From assembly GCF_014268445.2 (NCBI RefSeq), contig NZ_CP077089.1, positions 5,191,501-5,255,500 of the forward strand: a DNA stretch of 64,000 bases, given 5' to 3'. The notes under the pieces are model-generated. The model was not told the origin of the DNA. It ran no database searches and was given only the letters and a program-made list of their open reading frames with translations. Made by a program: the position numbers and the translations under genes. Shown here one piece after another: positions 1 to 7,889 of this stretch (position 1 is the first letter of the stretch; every line of letters starts with the position of its first letter). This DNA comes from Pseudomonas tensinigenes. GTDB taxonomy: Bacteria; Pseudomonadota; Gammaproteobacteria; Pseudomonadales; Pseudomonadaceae.

Positions 1-2
1 TG

Positions 3-425
3 TCATAGATCCTCCTGGTGTTTGGTCTTGACCAAAACGAAGAGCTTGATGCGCTCGTGGATGTCGTGGAGCGTGTGGCGAAATGCGCCAGGATCAACGC
101 TAGTAACTGGGTCAGGAAAATCCCAAGCAATGACTTCACCTGCGCTGGGCATTGGTAGGCACTCGCTTGCGGATTTATCACAAAGAGTGATTACGTAATC
201 GAATCGATCAGCTTGAAACTCGCTGATGGACTTGCTGCGCAGGCCCGTTGCATCGACTCCAACCGCCTCCAATGCTTGAGTCGTGCGAGGATCAACCTCA
301 GACGGTTCAGACCCTGCGCTAAAGGCCTCGAAGCGCTGATCGGTGTGACGCAGCAATGCCTCTCCAAGCAGGGATCGGGCTGAGTTGGCAACGCACACGA
401 ATAGCACTTTGATAGCAGGGCTCAT
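3..425 (-). CDS. arsC: Arsenate reductase, low-molecular-weight phosphatase (thioredoxin) type
   Basis: A cytoplasmic enzyme that reduces arsenate to arsenite for export. The 140-residue product opens MSPAIKVLFVCVANSARSLLGEAL, which contains the phosphatase P-loop C-(X)5-R as CVANSAR. Asp-Pro lies near residue 106 (AWDFPDPV), as expected of the LMW-PTPase fold. Cysteines occur near 81 and 88 (TLCDKSASEC), a common arrangement in thioredoxin-linked ArsC. The frame stays open upstream to 854, but that extension overlaps arsN2 and has no family match, so the ATG at 425 is taken as the start. Divergent from arsN2 across an ArsR-like operator. No arsR or arsB is in the window; they may lie to the left. 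Confidence 0.85.
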   Translation of the reverse strand: MSPAIKVLFVCVANSARSLLGEALLRHTDQRFEAFSAGSEPSEVDPRTTQALEAVGVDATGLRSKSISEFQADRFDYVITLCDKSASECLPMPSAGEVIAWDFPDPVTSVDPGAFRHTLHDIHERIKLFVLVKTKHQEDL

Positions 426-451
426 GGTTAAACTCGACGCATATGGAAAAT

Positions 452-490
452 CGAATATACGCTTTGGCGAATATTCGGTAAAGCGAATAT
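452..490. promoter_or_regulatory. Candidate ArsR-family operator between arsC and arsN2
   Basis: Three copies of CGAATAT begin at 452, 468 and 484, exactly 16 bp apart. The middle copy sits in the perfect palindrome CGAATATTCG (468-477). The block lies between the divergent arsC and arsN2 starts. ArsR-family repressors bind AT-rich imperfect palindromes in this position; that this is one is inference, since no regulator gene is in view. Confidence 0.55.
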
Positions 491-554
491 GATGGCTGCT
501 GCTTAGGCTTGAGCCGTGACAGTTCCTACAAAGCGGCACAAAGGAGATAAGGGG

Positions 555-1019
555 ATGGGCAAGGAAATGATGATCCAGGCAACGGAAATAGCCGGAGGGC
601 AATGGCAGCTCTTTCGCGATGCACTGAAATCTGCTGACCTTCCTGCAGACGATATTGATCTTCCGGGCCGAACATTTTTTGAGTTCACACTGGACAGCGA
701 GACGGTCGCATGGGGAGGATTCGAAACGCATGGTACGGACGGGTTGCTGCGTTCCCTGGTCGTAGTCTCGACACACAGATCGAAGGGGGTCGGTGTCACG
801 GTGCTTCGGGTCATTGAAGCGAAAGCCGCCGAGCTGGGAATCGCTCGACTTCATTTGCTGACAACAACTGCGTCAGGCTTTTTTGAACAGCAGGGCTATG
901 CAGCAAACCAACGAGGCTCTGCGCCGCCTCTGATTTCTCAGACGGAGCAGTTCATGGGGCTTTGCCCTGGCTCGGCTTGCTACATGTGCAAGGCATTATC
1001 TGCGAATGCACGAAAGTAG
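555..1019 (+). CDS. arsN2: ArsN2-type arsenic resistance GNAT acetyltransferase
   Basis: A 154-residue GNAT-fold acetyltransferase. Visible features are LLRSLVVVSTHRSKGVGVTVL (the acetyl-CoA loop region, around residues 63-85), LHLLTTTASGFFEQQGY, and the C-terminal FMGLCPGSACYMCKAL with the paired cysteines typical of ArsN2. Location opposite arsC supports an arsenic role; the exact substrate is not evident. An in-frame GTG at 516 would extend the protein, but AAGGAG at 541-546 lies 8 nt before the ATG at 555, which decides the start. Confidence 0.75.
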   Translation: MGKEMMIQATEIAGGQWQLFRDALKSADLPADDIDLPGRTFFEFTLDSETVAWGGFETHGTDGLLRSLVVVSTHRSKGVGVTVLRVIEAKAAELGIARLHLLTTTASGFFEQQGYAANQRGSAPPLISQTEQFMGLCPGSACYMCKALSANARK

Positions 1020-1091
1020 CTGATCACCTTGGTGATGGCTTTTAGCCTCGATGCCAGCTAGATTTGGAACTTTCTACGATCAAGGATGGAT

Positions 1092-1460
1092 ATGAAAAAG
1101 CTCATCGCAGTAATGGGGATCTGTGTCGCACTTGGCGGTTGCGCTACGTCCCACTACACCGCAGGGCGAGACTTTCCGTCGGCCAGTGTAGCGAGCATCA
1201 CCAAAGGCAAAACGACGACTACTGAGTTGAAGTCCCTGTTTGGTGAGCCCTATGCCAAGAGTGCTGTCAGCGAGACTGACGAAAAGTGGATCTACACCTA
1301 CACCAATGGCTCAGCCCATGCCCAAAGCTACGTGGTCACCATGAAGGTGACGACTACGGGCACCCAGAAAACTCTCGACGTCTTGATCCGAAATGACGTG
1401 GTCATCAACTACACGTTCAGCGAAGGCCCCGCTCCAGGCAGTACCACTGCGACGAACTAA
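1092..1460 (+). CDS. Small outer-membrane lipoprotein with SmpA/BamE-like domain
   Basis: A 122-residue protein with the lipoprotein signal MKKLIAVMGICVALGGC; the lipobox LGGC puts the acylated Cys at about residue 17. The mature part contains SITKGKTTTTELKSLFGEP, a pattern seen in SmpA/OmlA (BamE-like) domains, followed by beta-rich sequence. AAGGA at 1082-1086 favours the ATG at 1092 over the ATG at 1086. It is single-gene between arsN2 and the DUF3800 gene. The family is common in accessory DNA and the function is unknown. Confidence 0.7.
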   Translation: MKKLIAVMGICVALGGCATSHYTAGRDFPSASVASITKGKTTTTELKSLFGEPYAKSAVSETDEKWIYTYTNGSAHAQSYVVTMKVTTTGTQKTLDVLIRNDVVINYTFSEGPAPGSTTATN

Positions 1461-1521
1461 GTTCGCCACCTTGCCATTGGGCGACCCACCGCCCTCAGTA
1501 CGTTGTTGATGGAGCAAGCTC

Positions 1522-2694
1522 ATGGACAGAACGTATGCATTCGTGGATGAGTCCGGGAATTCCGACCTTGATACGTCAAAGGGAGGAAGCTCGGGATTCT
1601 TCATCGTGTGCTCCATTCTGGTGGCAGAGAAAGATCTGGAAGCTGCTTATGCCCAAGCTGAAGCACTCCGCATGCGTCATTTTCAAACAGGCGAGATCAA
1701 ATCTAGCAATCTGAAGCCCAAAGATTCAGATCGCCGTGCCCGAATCCTCAACGAGCTAGCTGAGCTGCCATTCAAGCTCTATTTCACCGTCGTTGATAAG
1801 TCTCGAATTCACAAAGACGGCGGCCTCCGTATCAAGACCTCGTTCATAAAATACGTGAACGGGTTGCTCTATGAACGTTTGTTCCGCGCATACCCTGACC
1901 TCCAGATGGTCGTAGACGAACATGGTGGCCAGGAATTTCAGGAGAGCCTCAAAAGCTACGTTGCAGAACGATTCGTGGACGACCTATTTGGCGATAAGGA
2001 TGCCTTCCAGACGATGGCCAGTAAGGACAACGTTTTGGTTCAGGTTGCGGATTTCTTCGCTGGCTCAGTCGCTCAGATCTACGAAGAGAAAGCATCGGAA
2101 GAAGCAGTTCTTGCCTACAAAAAGATCCTACGCAGCCTGACTCTTGGAATGCTTGAGTGGCCATCCAAGTACCAGTCTCTTCTGCCACCACCGACGGATG
2201 AATCTGGGTATGCAGACTACCAGGTACACCAAGAAGCTCTCCGCCAAGCTGATCGTTTTAGCGAGCGGGCTGGTGAACACCCTGATGAGGATGAGCGCCT
2301 GCAATTGAGTATCCTGCGGTTCTTAAGATTTCAAAGCGAATTCGTCACCAAGGATTACGTGCTGACTACGGAGATCATGGCCCATCTAAAAGACAGCGGA
2401 CTGGGAGAGGTCAACGGCCAGAGAATTCGTTCCAGTGGCATTGCCAAGCTTCGGGATGCCGACGTAATCATCACAAGCGCGGCCAAAGGCTACAAGATCC
2501 CTCAAACACGGGCAGACATTAACGAATTTCTTGAAAGAGCGTCAGGCATTGTTGTTCCTCTACTGGAACGGGTCAAAAAGGCTCGAGAGGTATATCGGCT
2601 GAGTAGTCGAGGAGAATATGACATCGTGACGGCGGCCAACCTGGCTGAGCTAGCCAAGCTGCTCGCTGCGCTCGAGGCATTTGCAGATGACTGA
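1522..2694 (+). CDS. DUF3800 domain protein with extra C-terminal region
   Basis: A 390-residue protein. The N-terminus FVDESGNSDLDTSK, then MVVDEHGG (around residue 130) and VLVQVADFFAGSVAQ (around 170-184) are the three acidic motifs of DUF3800, a family with an RNase H-like fold often found in mobile and defence loci. After residue ~235 comes a helical region with FVTKDYVLTTEIMAHLKDSG and IRSSGIAKLRDADVIITS, which looks like a winged-helix DNA-binding segment (inference). The stop overlaps the start of the next gene by 8 nt, so the two are probably translated together. Biochemical activity is not shown by sequence alone. Confidence 0.75.
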   Translation: MDRTYAFVDESGNSDLDTSKGGSSGFFIVCSILVAEKDLEAAYAQAEALRMRHFQTGEIKSSNLKPKDSDRRARILNELAELPFKLYFTVVDKSRIHKDGGLRIKTSFIKYVNGLLYERLFRAYPDLQMVVDEHGGQEFQESLKSYVAERFVDDLFGDKDAFQTMASKDNVLVQVADFFAGSVAQIYEEKASEEAVLAYKKILRSLTLGMLEWPSKYQSLLPPPTDESGYADYQVHQEALRQADRFSERAGEHPDEDERLQLSILRFLRFQSEFVTKDYVLTTEIMAHLKDSGLGEVNGQRIRSSGIAKLRDADVIITSAAKGYKIPQTRADINEFLERASGIVVPLLERVKKAREVYRLSSRGEYDIVTAANLAELAKLLAALEAFADD

Positions 2695-3223
2695 ACTCAG
2701 TTATGGCCAGGAACCTCACCAGGCTGCATTAATCCAGGATGAAATCCTAGAGATTTTGAAAGAGGCCAAGGTGCTCGCGCGTAGATTCTATCGCCTGACC
2801 GGCAAGCCGCTGGGCGTGACCGGCGAGGTCGCAGAGTACGAAGCTGCTGCTAGGCTCGGCCTGTCACTACATCCTGCAAGGCAGGCAGGTTACGACGCTA
2901 CAGAGGCGCTGGAAGATGGAGTCGCGAGAATCCAGATAAAGGGCCGTTGCATCCTGAACCCACGAAAGATTACGGGCCGAATGGGGGCAATTGATCTTCG
3001 CCAACCCTTCGATACTGTGCTCTTGGTACTGCTTGATTCTGAGTTCAACGCATTTGCGATGTACGAAGCGAGTCGTGCCATGGTCGAGGCAGCTCTAACC
3101 TTGCCAGGTTCCAAAGCCAGAAATGAACGTGGCGCGCTGGCAATTAGGCAATTCATGTCGATAGCCAATTTGCGCTGGACTCGTCATGAAACTGGCGAAT
3201 CGAAGAATAAATTCCCGCCTTAA
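2687..3223 (+). CDS. Putative PD-(D/E)XK-type nuclease partner of the DUF3800 protein
   Basis: The start is the ATG at 2687, inside the end of the DUF3800 gene, giving 178 residues; a TTG two codons upstream is less likely. The sequence GEVAEYEAA (E47, E50), AGYDAT (D70) and RIQIKGR (Q83-I-K85) gives the E ... D ... (E/Q)XK spacing of a restriction-endonuclease-like core. It resembles the DUF6998-type proteins (recollection, not a search). The N-terminal 35 residues are helical. The overlapping arrangement suggests a two-component module. A nuclease role is inference. Confidence 0.6.
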   Translation: MTELSYGQEPHQAALIQDEILEILKEAKVLARRFYRLTGKPLGVTGEVAEYEAAARLGLSLHPARQAGYDATEALEDGVARIQIKGRCILNPRKITGRMGAIDLRQPFDTVLLVLLDSEFNAFAMYEASRAMVEAALTLPGSKARNERGALAIRQFMSIANLRWTRHETGESKNKFPP

Positions 3224-3262
3224 AGCCGAGCGATGAGGATATGTCTCTAATGGGGCGCGAGA

Positions 3263-3290
3263 GTTAATGTCCCCTAAACGGGACATTAAC
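3263..3290. repeat. Perfect 11-bp inverted repeat
   Basis: GTTAATGTCCC (3263-3273) and GGGACATTAAC (3280-3290) pair perfectly around the 6-nt loop CTAAAC. It lies 40 bp after the putative nuclease gene. There is no T-run, so it is not an obvious terminator. It could be an operator, a mobile-element end or a recombination site. Confidence 0.7.
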
Positions 3291-3832
3291 CACCATTTTT
3301 AGGCTTAATGCTCCCATTTTGGCTCATTACGATGGGCCATGGATCGCGGATGATATGGCAATGGCGTCACTGCTGATTTTCGATATCAAGGCAGGCCTCC
3401 ACATTACGACGCGATGGAAATCCGACGAATAAGGATTACAGCCTAACATCTTGAAGCTATTATTGAGCCATCACCAAGGTTCATTAGGTGCAATTGAATG
3501 GATTCGCATATGAACGGCTTGACCCACACGCGATATGCGTGCAGCGGCTCATTCAAATTAGGAGATACTTTCCAGGGAAGCCTAAGCATTGGAGTAACGG
3601 TGGCTGTTCTTCTGAGCGGAGCTCTCATGAATTACAAAATAGCTGCCATGAAAGATCGAGACTATTCTCATCATTACAGCTCCCTTGCACTTTCTCGCAC
3701 AGCGCATGAGATGCTTCTAATCGGGTTGTTCATCTGGCAATCATAGGAGTGATTGACTCTCTCGCGTCTTCATGACTCGATAGCGATCATAAATTTATCT
3801 GGTTATTTAAAACTATAAGAGGCTGAGGGGAT
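3291..3832. other. Intergenic stretch without a convincing gene
   Basis: About 540 bp between two accessory modules. Open frames here (the longest 82 codons, from 3498) lack ribosome binding sites and recognisable protein character. A GAGGGG sequence just before 3833 serves the next gene. Confidence 0.5.
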
Positions 3833-4873
3833 ATGTCGGGTGGGGAATTAGTTAATATTGGAAGGATAGCAGAGAAGATTTCGGATGATCTTTTTTCGTT
3901 CTTCAAGTGGGAGATTGTCGGGCCTTCGAACCTGAACTATCTCTGCGTTCAAAAAGAAATCCATGCTAAAGGAAAGTCGGGAGACCACCACCACCCTACC
4001 GATGTTGTATTCCGGTATTTTGATCCGTATGCCAATAAAACTGTGTATATGCATACAGACTTGAAAAGCTATGCTAAGGGCAGTATCGGTACCACAGAGA
4101 TCAGAAAAGCACTGGTCAGCTTGGCGAAATCAATAGACTGTGCCTATATCAGCCCGGACTGGCGAGATCGCTATCTTCTTATTCGTGGCGAGAAAAAAAT
4201 AATCAGCGGAATGCTTTTCGTATTCAATCATGACGATCAATATGATCGAGATTTCTATGATCATTTTAAGGATTTGAAATCGGACAACCTCCATATCAAA
4301 GAGGGGCAGCAACTTCACATCGTCGAGCCAGCCCTAATTAACTATATAGCGACTCTTAGGCAGGATATAAACAGCTTGGTAGCAAATGGTACCTTCCCAC
4401 GAAGGAAATATACTTTTTTGTATCCGGAAATGACCTTGCACAAGGCAGCAGGCGACTACTGGGCCAGGCCAGCAACGATGGAAATGATAGCATCTCCTTA
4501 TCTGATCATTCATCATGGAGAAGTCCACGAATTAGATGACGATGGACATAAGGTAAAAACGTCTGGTGAAGGCTATATTATCTACTATCGACGCAGTGGT
4601 GCGAGCGAATATGAGTTCATGTACTTGTTTGACGCACTCTCCAGATTTCAGATATTGAATGGCGACAAAGAAAAGAAAATTAGAATTCGGATAATTTGCA
4701 AAGATTCCAGCGACAAATTAATAAGCAACTATCGGTCAGCCATCGCAAACTATGTTCGGGAATGGAACGAAGATGAACATCGCCGAAACATACTAGAAAG
4801 GATTGACCTGCAGGTAGTTACGATGGCAGTGCACAATTACAAAGCCGAACACATCGGATGGGATCGACCATGA
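3833..4873 (+). CDS. Unrecognised protein with PD-(D/E)XK-like motif; first gene of three-gene cassette
   Basis: A 346-residue protein I do not recognise. Its first 80 residues contain IGRIAEKISDDLF (E14), HHHPTDVVFRYFDP (D57) and VYMHTDLKSY (D76-L-K78). This E ... PTD ... DXK pattern, with 19 residues between the Asp and the DXK motif, fits a restriction-endonuclease-like catalytic core. The rest (residues ~100-346) has no recognised domain and includes an HHGEVHELDDDGH segment near 220. The start follows a GAGGGG ribosome site. The stop overlaps the next gene by 4 nt (ATGA). Codon use is AT-richer than in the core genes. A defence nuclease is the best guess, as inference only. Confidence 0.6.
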   Translation: MSGGELVNIGRIAEKISDDLFSFFKWEIVGPSNLNYLCVQKEIHAKGKSGDHHHPTDVVFRYFDPYANKTVYMHTDLKSYAKGSIGTTEIRKALVSLAKSIDCAYISPDWRDRYLLIRGEKKIISGMLFVFNHDDQYDRDFYDHFKDLKSDNLHIKEGQQLHIVEPALINYIATLRQDINSLVANGTFPRRKYTFLYPEMTLHKAAGDYWARPATMEMIASPYLIIHHGEVHELDDDGHKVKTSGEGYIIYYRRSGASEYEFMYLFDALSRFQILNGDKEKKIRIRIICKDSSDKLISNYRSAIANYVREWNEDEHRRNILERIDLQVVTMAVHNYKAEHIGWDRP

Positions 4874-5973
4874 AAATTGGTAGTCTTTATTATGCTTCAG
4901 ACAAAGCCATGTTTGATGCTTTAACCCAACGAAAAGTGACCATTGCTCACTTGCGAGAGCTATTCTTATCGCGAGGTATTATAATTTCACCCGACACAAA
5001 TAAAGAATTTCTGGCTAGACAATTCAGTAGTTTTTTTCATGATTATGCTGACTTTCAAAAACTCTCTATACTCATTGGTGCTCACAGTGCTAGAGAGCGG
5101 ACAACAAATATCAATCTTAAGGTCGTTCTGAGCAAACAGAAGCTACTTGAATCTCTTGAGTCTACAAAAGAGATGCTAGAGGATAAGCATCAAGATAGTG
5201 TTGATTACTGGGTTGAAGGTGACGCAATCCTGTGCACAGTGCGATATACAAAAACGGATTACGGGCAGTCAGAGTTTAGGCAGGTAGTACAGAAGGATGC
5301 GCAGATAAAGTTTGAACCTACGACTGATGGATGGAAGGTCACGGGGCCCATGAACGATAAGTTCAAGGTTGTTTCAGCAGCACTACAAAGCCAGATAGAG
5401 ACTCTTACCGATGAAAAGGTTAGCGTGGTGGATATTTCTCTAGCATCCTTCCCGGACTCAAGCTTGAGGAGTAAATTTTTCCGGCAAATGATATATGCCC
5501 TGCCCAAAATGAAAGTTCTCGATGTAATTGATGTTGCTACATATAACCCAGTCAAAGATATCGATGACGATATGCTGGAGGATGAATTTGACTCCTCAGA
5601 CGTCGATGAGCCTGAGATCAAAGAAACCAAGGCAATCACTCGAATATCGAAAGCTCAATTACGTGGTCAAGGGGTGCTTGAGTCGGAACAACTTCTCAGC
5701 CTTGAGGCGAATGGGTTCTATATTTGGAAGATATTGTGGCATGCAGTGGACGAAAACCAGTTTGATTCTGATGTTTACGTCTTAGAATCACAGTTCGGCA
5801 AACAATCTGAGTGCGCGGACTTCTCCTACATCGTCAAAGGTGTAATGCGCTACCAATCGGTAGGCGAATATGGAGCAAGGATCAAAGCCAACCCAGTGGA
5901 CGAGGAACGTATTAAAAAGCTTATTGTAAAGGCAGCGGAGTCTACACTGGCAGCAATAACCAAAGGTAAATAA
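4870..5973 (+). CDS. Unrecognised protein, second gene of three-gene cassette
   Basis: A 367-residue protein with no family I can name. The start is set at the ATG at 4870, which overlaps the previous stop as ATGA; an in-frame ATG at 4858 is also open. The N-terminus is helical (ALTQRKVTIAHLRELFLSRG). The middle is mixed alpha/beta. Residues ~225-250 form a very acidic linker (DIDDDMLEDEFDSSDVDEPE). The C-terminal part (VLESEQLLSLEANGFYIWKI onward) is compact. No signal peptide or membrane segment. Strict coupling to both neighbours suggests a complex. Confidence 0.55.
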   Translation: MKIGSLYYASDKAMFDALTQRKVTIAHLRELFLSRGIIISPDTNKEFLARQFSSFFHDYADFQKLSILIGAHSARERTTNINLKVVLSKQKLLESLESTKEMLEDKHQDSVDYWVEGDAILCTVRYTKTDYGQSEFRQVVQKDAQIKFEPTTDGWKVTGPMNDKFKVVSAALQSQIETLTDEKVSVVDISLASFPDSSLRSKFFRQMIYALPKMKVLDVIDVATYNPVKDIDDDMLEDEFDSSDVDEPEIKETKAITRISKAQLRGQGVLESEQLLSLEANGFYIWKILWHAVDENQFDSDVYVLESQFGKQSECADFSYIVKGVMRYQSVGEYGARIKANPVDEERIKKLIVKAAESTLAAITKGK

Positions 5974-5975
5974 AG

Positions 5976-6662
5976 ATGCGAACTATAAGGTTCAAGGTTT
6001 TTTTACTGCATATAAATTCGACAATGGACGAGCTGAACAGCCTGATGTCGGCAGCGCCGTTTGACCCCGACTATGGCTCTGGCGTGGAGCTAATAGCTCC
6101 CGTCCAAAAAATGCTCAGCGCTAAATATCATGAGCAAAACACTTTGATCAGCGATTTGACGGATGTATATGGGAATTCCCTTCAGAACACCGTTATTCAA
6201 TATCTCAGCTTCAGGTTTTATATTCGCGAAAAAGGGCTGAATCTCTATGAGGTGATAGCCGAGTCGCCTCCGCAAAGCATGAAAGGCTTTACGACGACTC
6301 TCAGACGCGTACTCCCCAAGTCCTTCGCTTTCGAAGGCGCTAAGCTCGATGTCTACGACTGGTTTAAAAAGCTTGATAAGTTAGAGCGAATTACAACTCT
6401 GAAGCCAGTAAAAACTCAGACTGCACTCGTAAACCTTGATGGTGATTCAGCATTCAAAGTTGCAGTTGAATCCAGATCTGATGCGGTGGCCAAGACAGAA
6501 AAACTGGTAGGTGATCAGAAGCTGGTATTGGATAAGGTCAAGGTCTCCTTATATTATGAGGCATCTGAACGAACATTAGAGGTAACTCGAACTTATGGAG
6601 CCGCCCTCACCGGTTTTTCTGATCCATACGAAGCAATTGAGTTCTTGGCATATGTAATCTGA
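5976..6662 (+). CDS. Unrecognised protein, third gene of three-gene cassette
   Basis: A 228-residue cytosolic protein starting 2 nt after the preceding stop. No domain is recognised. Visible features are the N-terminus MRTIRFKVFLLHINSTMDELN, a helical middle section, and a charged C-terminal half (VAKTEKLVGDQKLVLDKVKV). It has no signal peptide and no membrane segment. As the last gene of a 2.8-kb coupled unit it probably acts with the two upstream products. Confidence 0.55.
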   Translation: MRTIRFKVFLLHINSTMDELNSLMSAAPFDPDYGSGVELIAPVQKMLSAKYHEQNTLISDLTDVYGNSLQNTVIQYLSFRFYIREKGLNLYEVIAESPPQSMKGFTTTLRRVLPKSFAFEGAKLDVYDWFKKLDKLERITTLKPVKTQTALVNLDGDSAFKVAVESRSDAVAKTEKLVGDQKLVLDKVKVSLYYEASERTLEVTRTYGAALTGFSDPYEAIEFLAYVI

Positions 6663-6673
6663 GGTAGTAGGAA

Positions 6674-6775
6674 ATGACCAATCTGTTACCCGAATTCAAT
6701 TTAACTGAGGGGCTTGAGAATTCAGCAACCGGTAATTTTTTCTATATCTCTATTATGCTTGGCGAGTCATTATAG
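6674..6775 (+). pseudogene. Short open frame after the cassette, possible truncated gene
   Basis: An ATG at 6674 sits 5 nt after AGG (GTAGGAA), 11 nt beyond the third cassette gene. It codes for 33 residues (MTNLLPEFNLTEGLENS...) and then hits TAG. The start context is good but the frame dies at once, which suggests the 5' end of a decayed fourth gene. Confidence 0.3.
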
Positions 6776-6807
6776 CTTTCCAGAACTCTATATTCGGGCA
6801 AACCACT

Positions 6808-7161
6808 ATGTCAGCGGGACGTGCGTCATTAAAGCTAATTTCAAAGTTCTGGAATTTCATCAGTTCCGACCGACGCCTCGATTGCAAAAAGACGCGTGAG
6901 CAAAATTTCATCACGGCTTCTAACAAGGTTAAGACTATTTCATTAAACGCCGGTGGTGTAATTTCTATAGATCCAGAAGAGATCCGTGATCAAATAATTA
7001 CGTCGCGTGAGCAACTCAAACATCTTGTCCACAAGCCGGGAACTCACAGTTGGCCATCCGCTACTCATGGGGTACGATTCTGGCTCTACTGGAGAAACTC
7101 CAGTAAATGTCTTGGACTGCAATTGTTGCTTAGCGTCGGCTCGCCAGCGGAGAGGCAGTAA
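6808..7161 (+). pseudogene. Remnant open frame, unknown protein
   Basis: A 117-codon frame from an ATG without a ribosome site. Residues 10-75 (KFWNFISSDRRLD... NAGGVISIDPEEIRDQ) look like real protein. After residue ~78 (GTHSWPSATHGVRFW) the composition changes, as if a frameshift or junction had occurred. No family recognised. Treated as a fragment in a decayed segment. Confidence 0.3.
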
Positions 7162-7504
7162 AGGTACGCATGCCTTAAATCTATAAAAACCGGTGAGTAC
7201 ACCGTCATAACAGCCAGCCCATTTTTGGGCGATGTGGATAGTCTTCCGCCGTGGTTTGACGCCGATACAAATCGGCAAATTGCTACGGCCTTGTGGGGTT
7301 ATAGCTTGAGTGGTTCTACACTCTCATCGGGGCGATGGACGCTTGGAATGCGGAGTTGTGACGGCCTACCGCAAAGCCCAATGACAGCCCAGGGCCAAAA
7401 TCTAAGGGAGATGAACCGATGCTCGGAGCTGAAGGGCTTCCCGATGTCTGGGAAACGGCCATAGACTCAAAACGTGAAAAATAATGCCACGCCCCCCAGA
7501 TCGA
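7162..7504. other. Decayed accessory sequence without a supported gene
   Basis: About 340 bp in which frames on both strands are short and show no protein character. It separates the accessory genes from the inverted repeats next to flgE. Confidence 0.4.
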
Positions 7505-7560
7505 TTTTCGTATACTTTCGAGCCTAGAAACGCCAAAAAACGCTCTAAAGTATACGAAAA
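7505..7560. repeat. Long imperfect inverted repeat around GTATACTTT
   Basis: TTTTCGTATACTTTCGAGC (7505-7523) is repeated inverted at 7542-7560 with one mismatch in 19 bp and an 18-bp spacer. A further partial copy, GAAAGTATAC, lies at 7616-7625. The position at the edge of the accessory region suggests a recombination site, element end or operator. Confidence 0.6.
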
Positions 7561-7660
7561 CAAACGCCATACAAGCGACTAAATCGCTGCAGGCCACGAC
7601 TTTAGGCGGACTCAGGAAAGTATACACTTCCTAGCTGGCTACTATGCCAATAAGCTGAGC

Positions 7661-7732
7661 GCGTTCAGGTGTTGCAAGACACCTGAATGAGAAACCCCCG
7701 ACAGACCTCTGGTGTGTCGGGGGTTTTCTTTT
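7661..7732 (+). ncRNA. Two-hairpin element with intrinsic terminator; possible small RNA 3' end
   Basis: TTCAGGTGT / ACACCTGAA (7664-7672, 7679-7687) forms a 9-bp hairpin. Seven bases later ACCCCCGACA / TGTCGGGGGT (7694-7703, 7715-7724) forms a 10-bp stem followed by TTTCTTTT, a strong plus-strand terminator. No complete gene reads into it from the left, so it may end a small RNA starting near 7650 (TACTAT at 7641 is a possible -10 box). It could instead be the leftover 3' end of a lost transcript. Confidence 0.4.
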
Positions 7733-7864
7733 GCCCGAGAGAAAAAGCCCTTCCCCCTCACGCCCGCCGTATCTGAGAACTCTGGGTGTCCAGGTGAACG
7801 GAGGCAGAGTGAATACTTCCGGCACAACTGTTCCGCAGAACTTCCACCCCCTTATCACGCCCAC

Positions 7865-7889
7865 AAAAAAGCCCCTCGAAACGAGGGGC
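7865..7889 (-). terminator. Terminator of the flgBCDE operon
   Basis: GCCCCTCG-AAA-CGAGGGGC (7871-7889), preceded on the plus strand by AAAAAA. On the minus strand it is an 8-bp stem followed by a T-run, 25 bp beyond the flgE stop. Confidence 0.85.

Noticed and set aside
3498..3746. 82-codon plus-strand frame between the two accessory modules
   Set aside because: No ribosome site, no domain, and several overlapping frames of similar length; protein character is weak.
6943..7278. 111-codon minus-strand frame in the decayed region
   Set aside because: Composition unlike a protein, no start signal, and it overlaps the more protein-like plus-strand frame from 6808.
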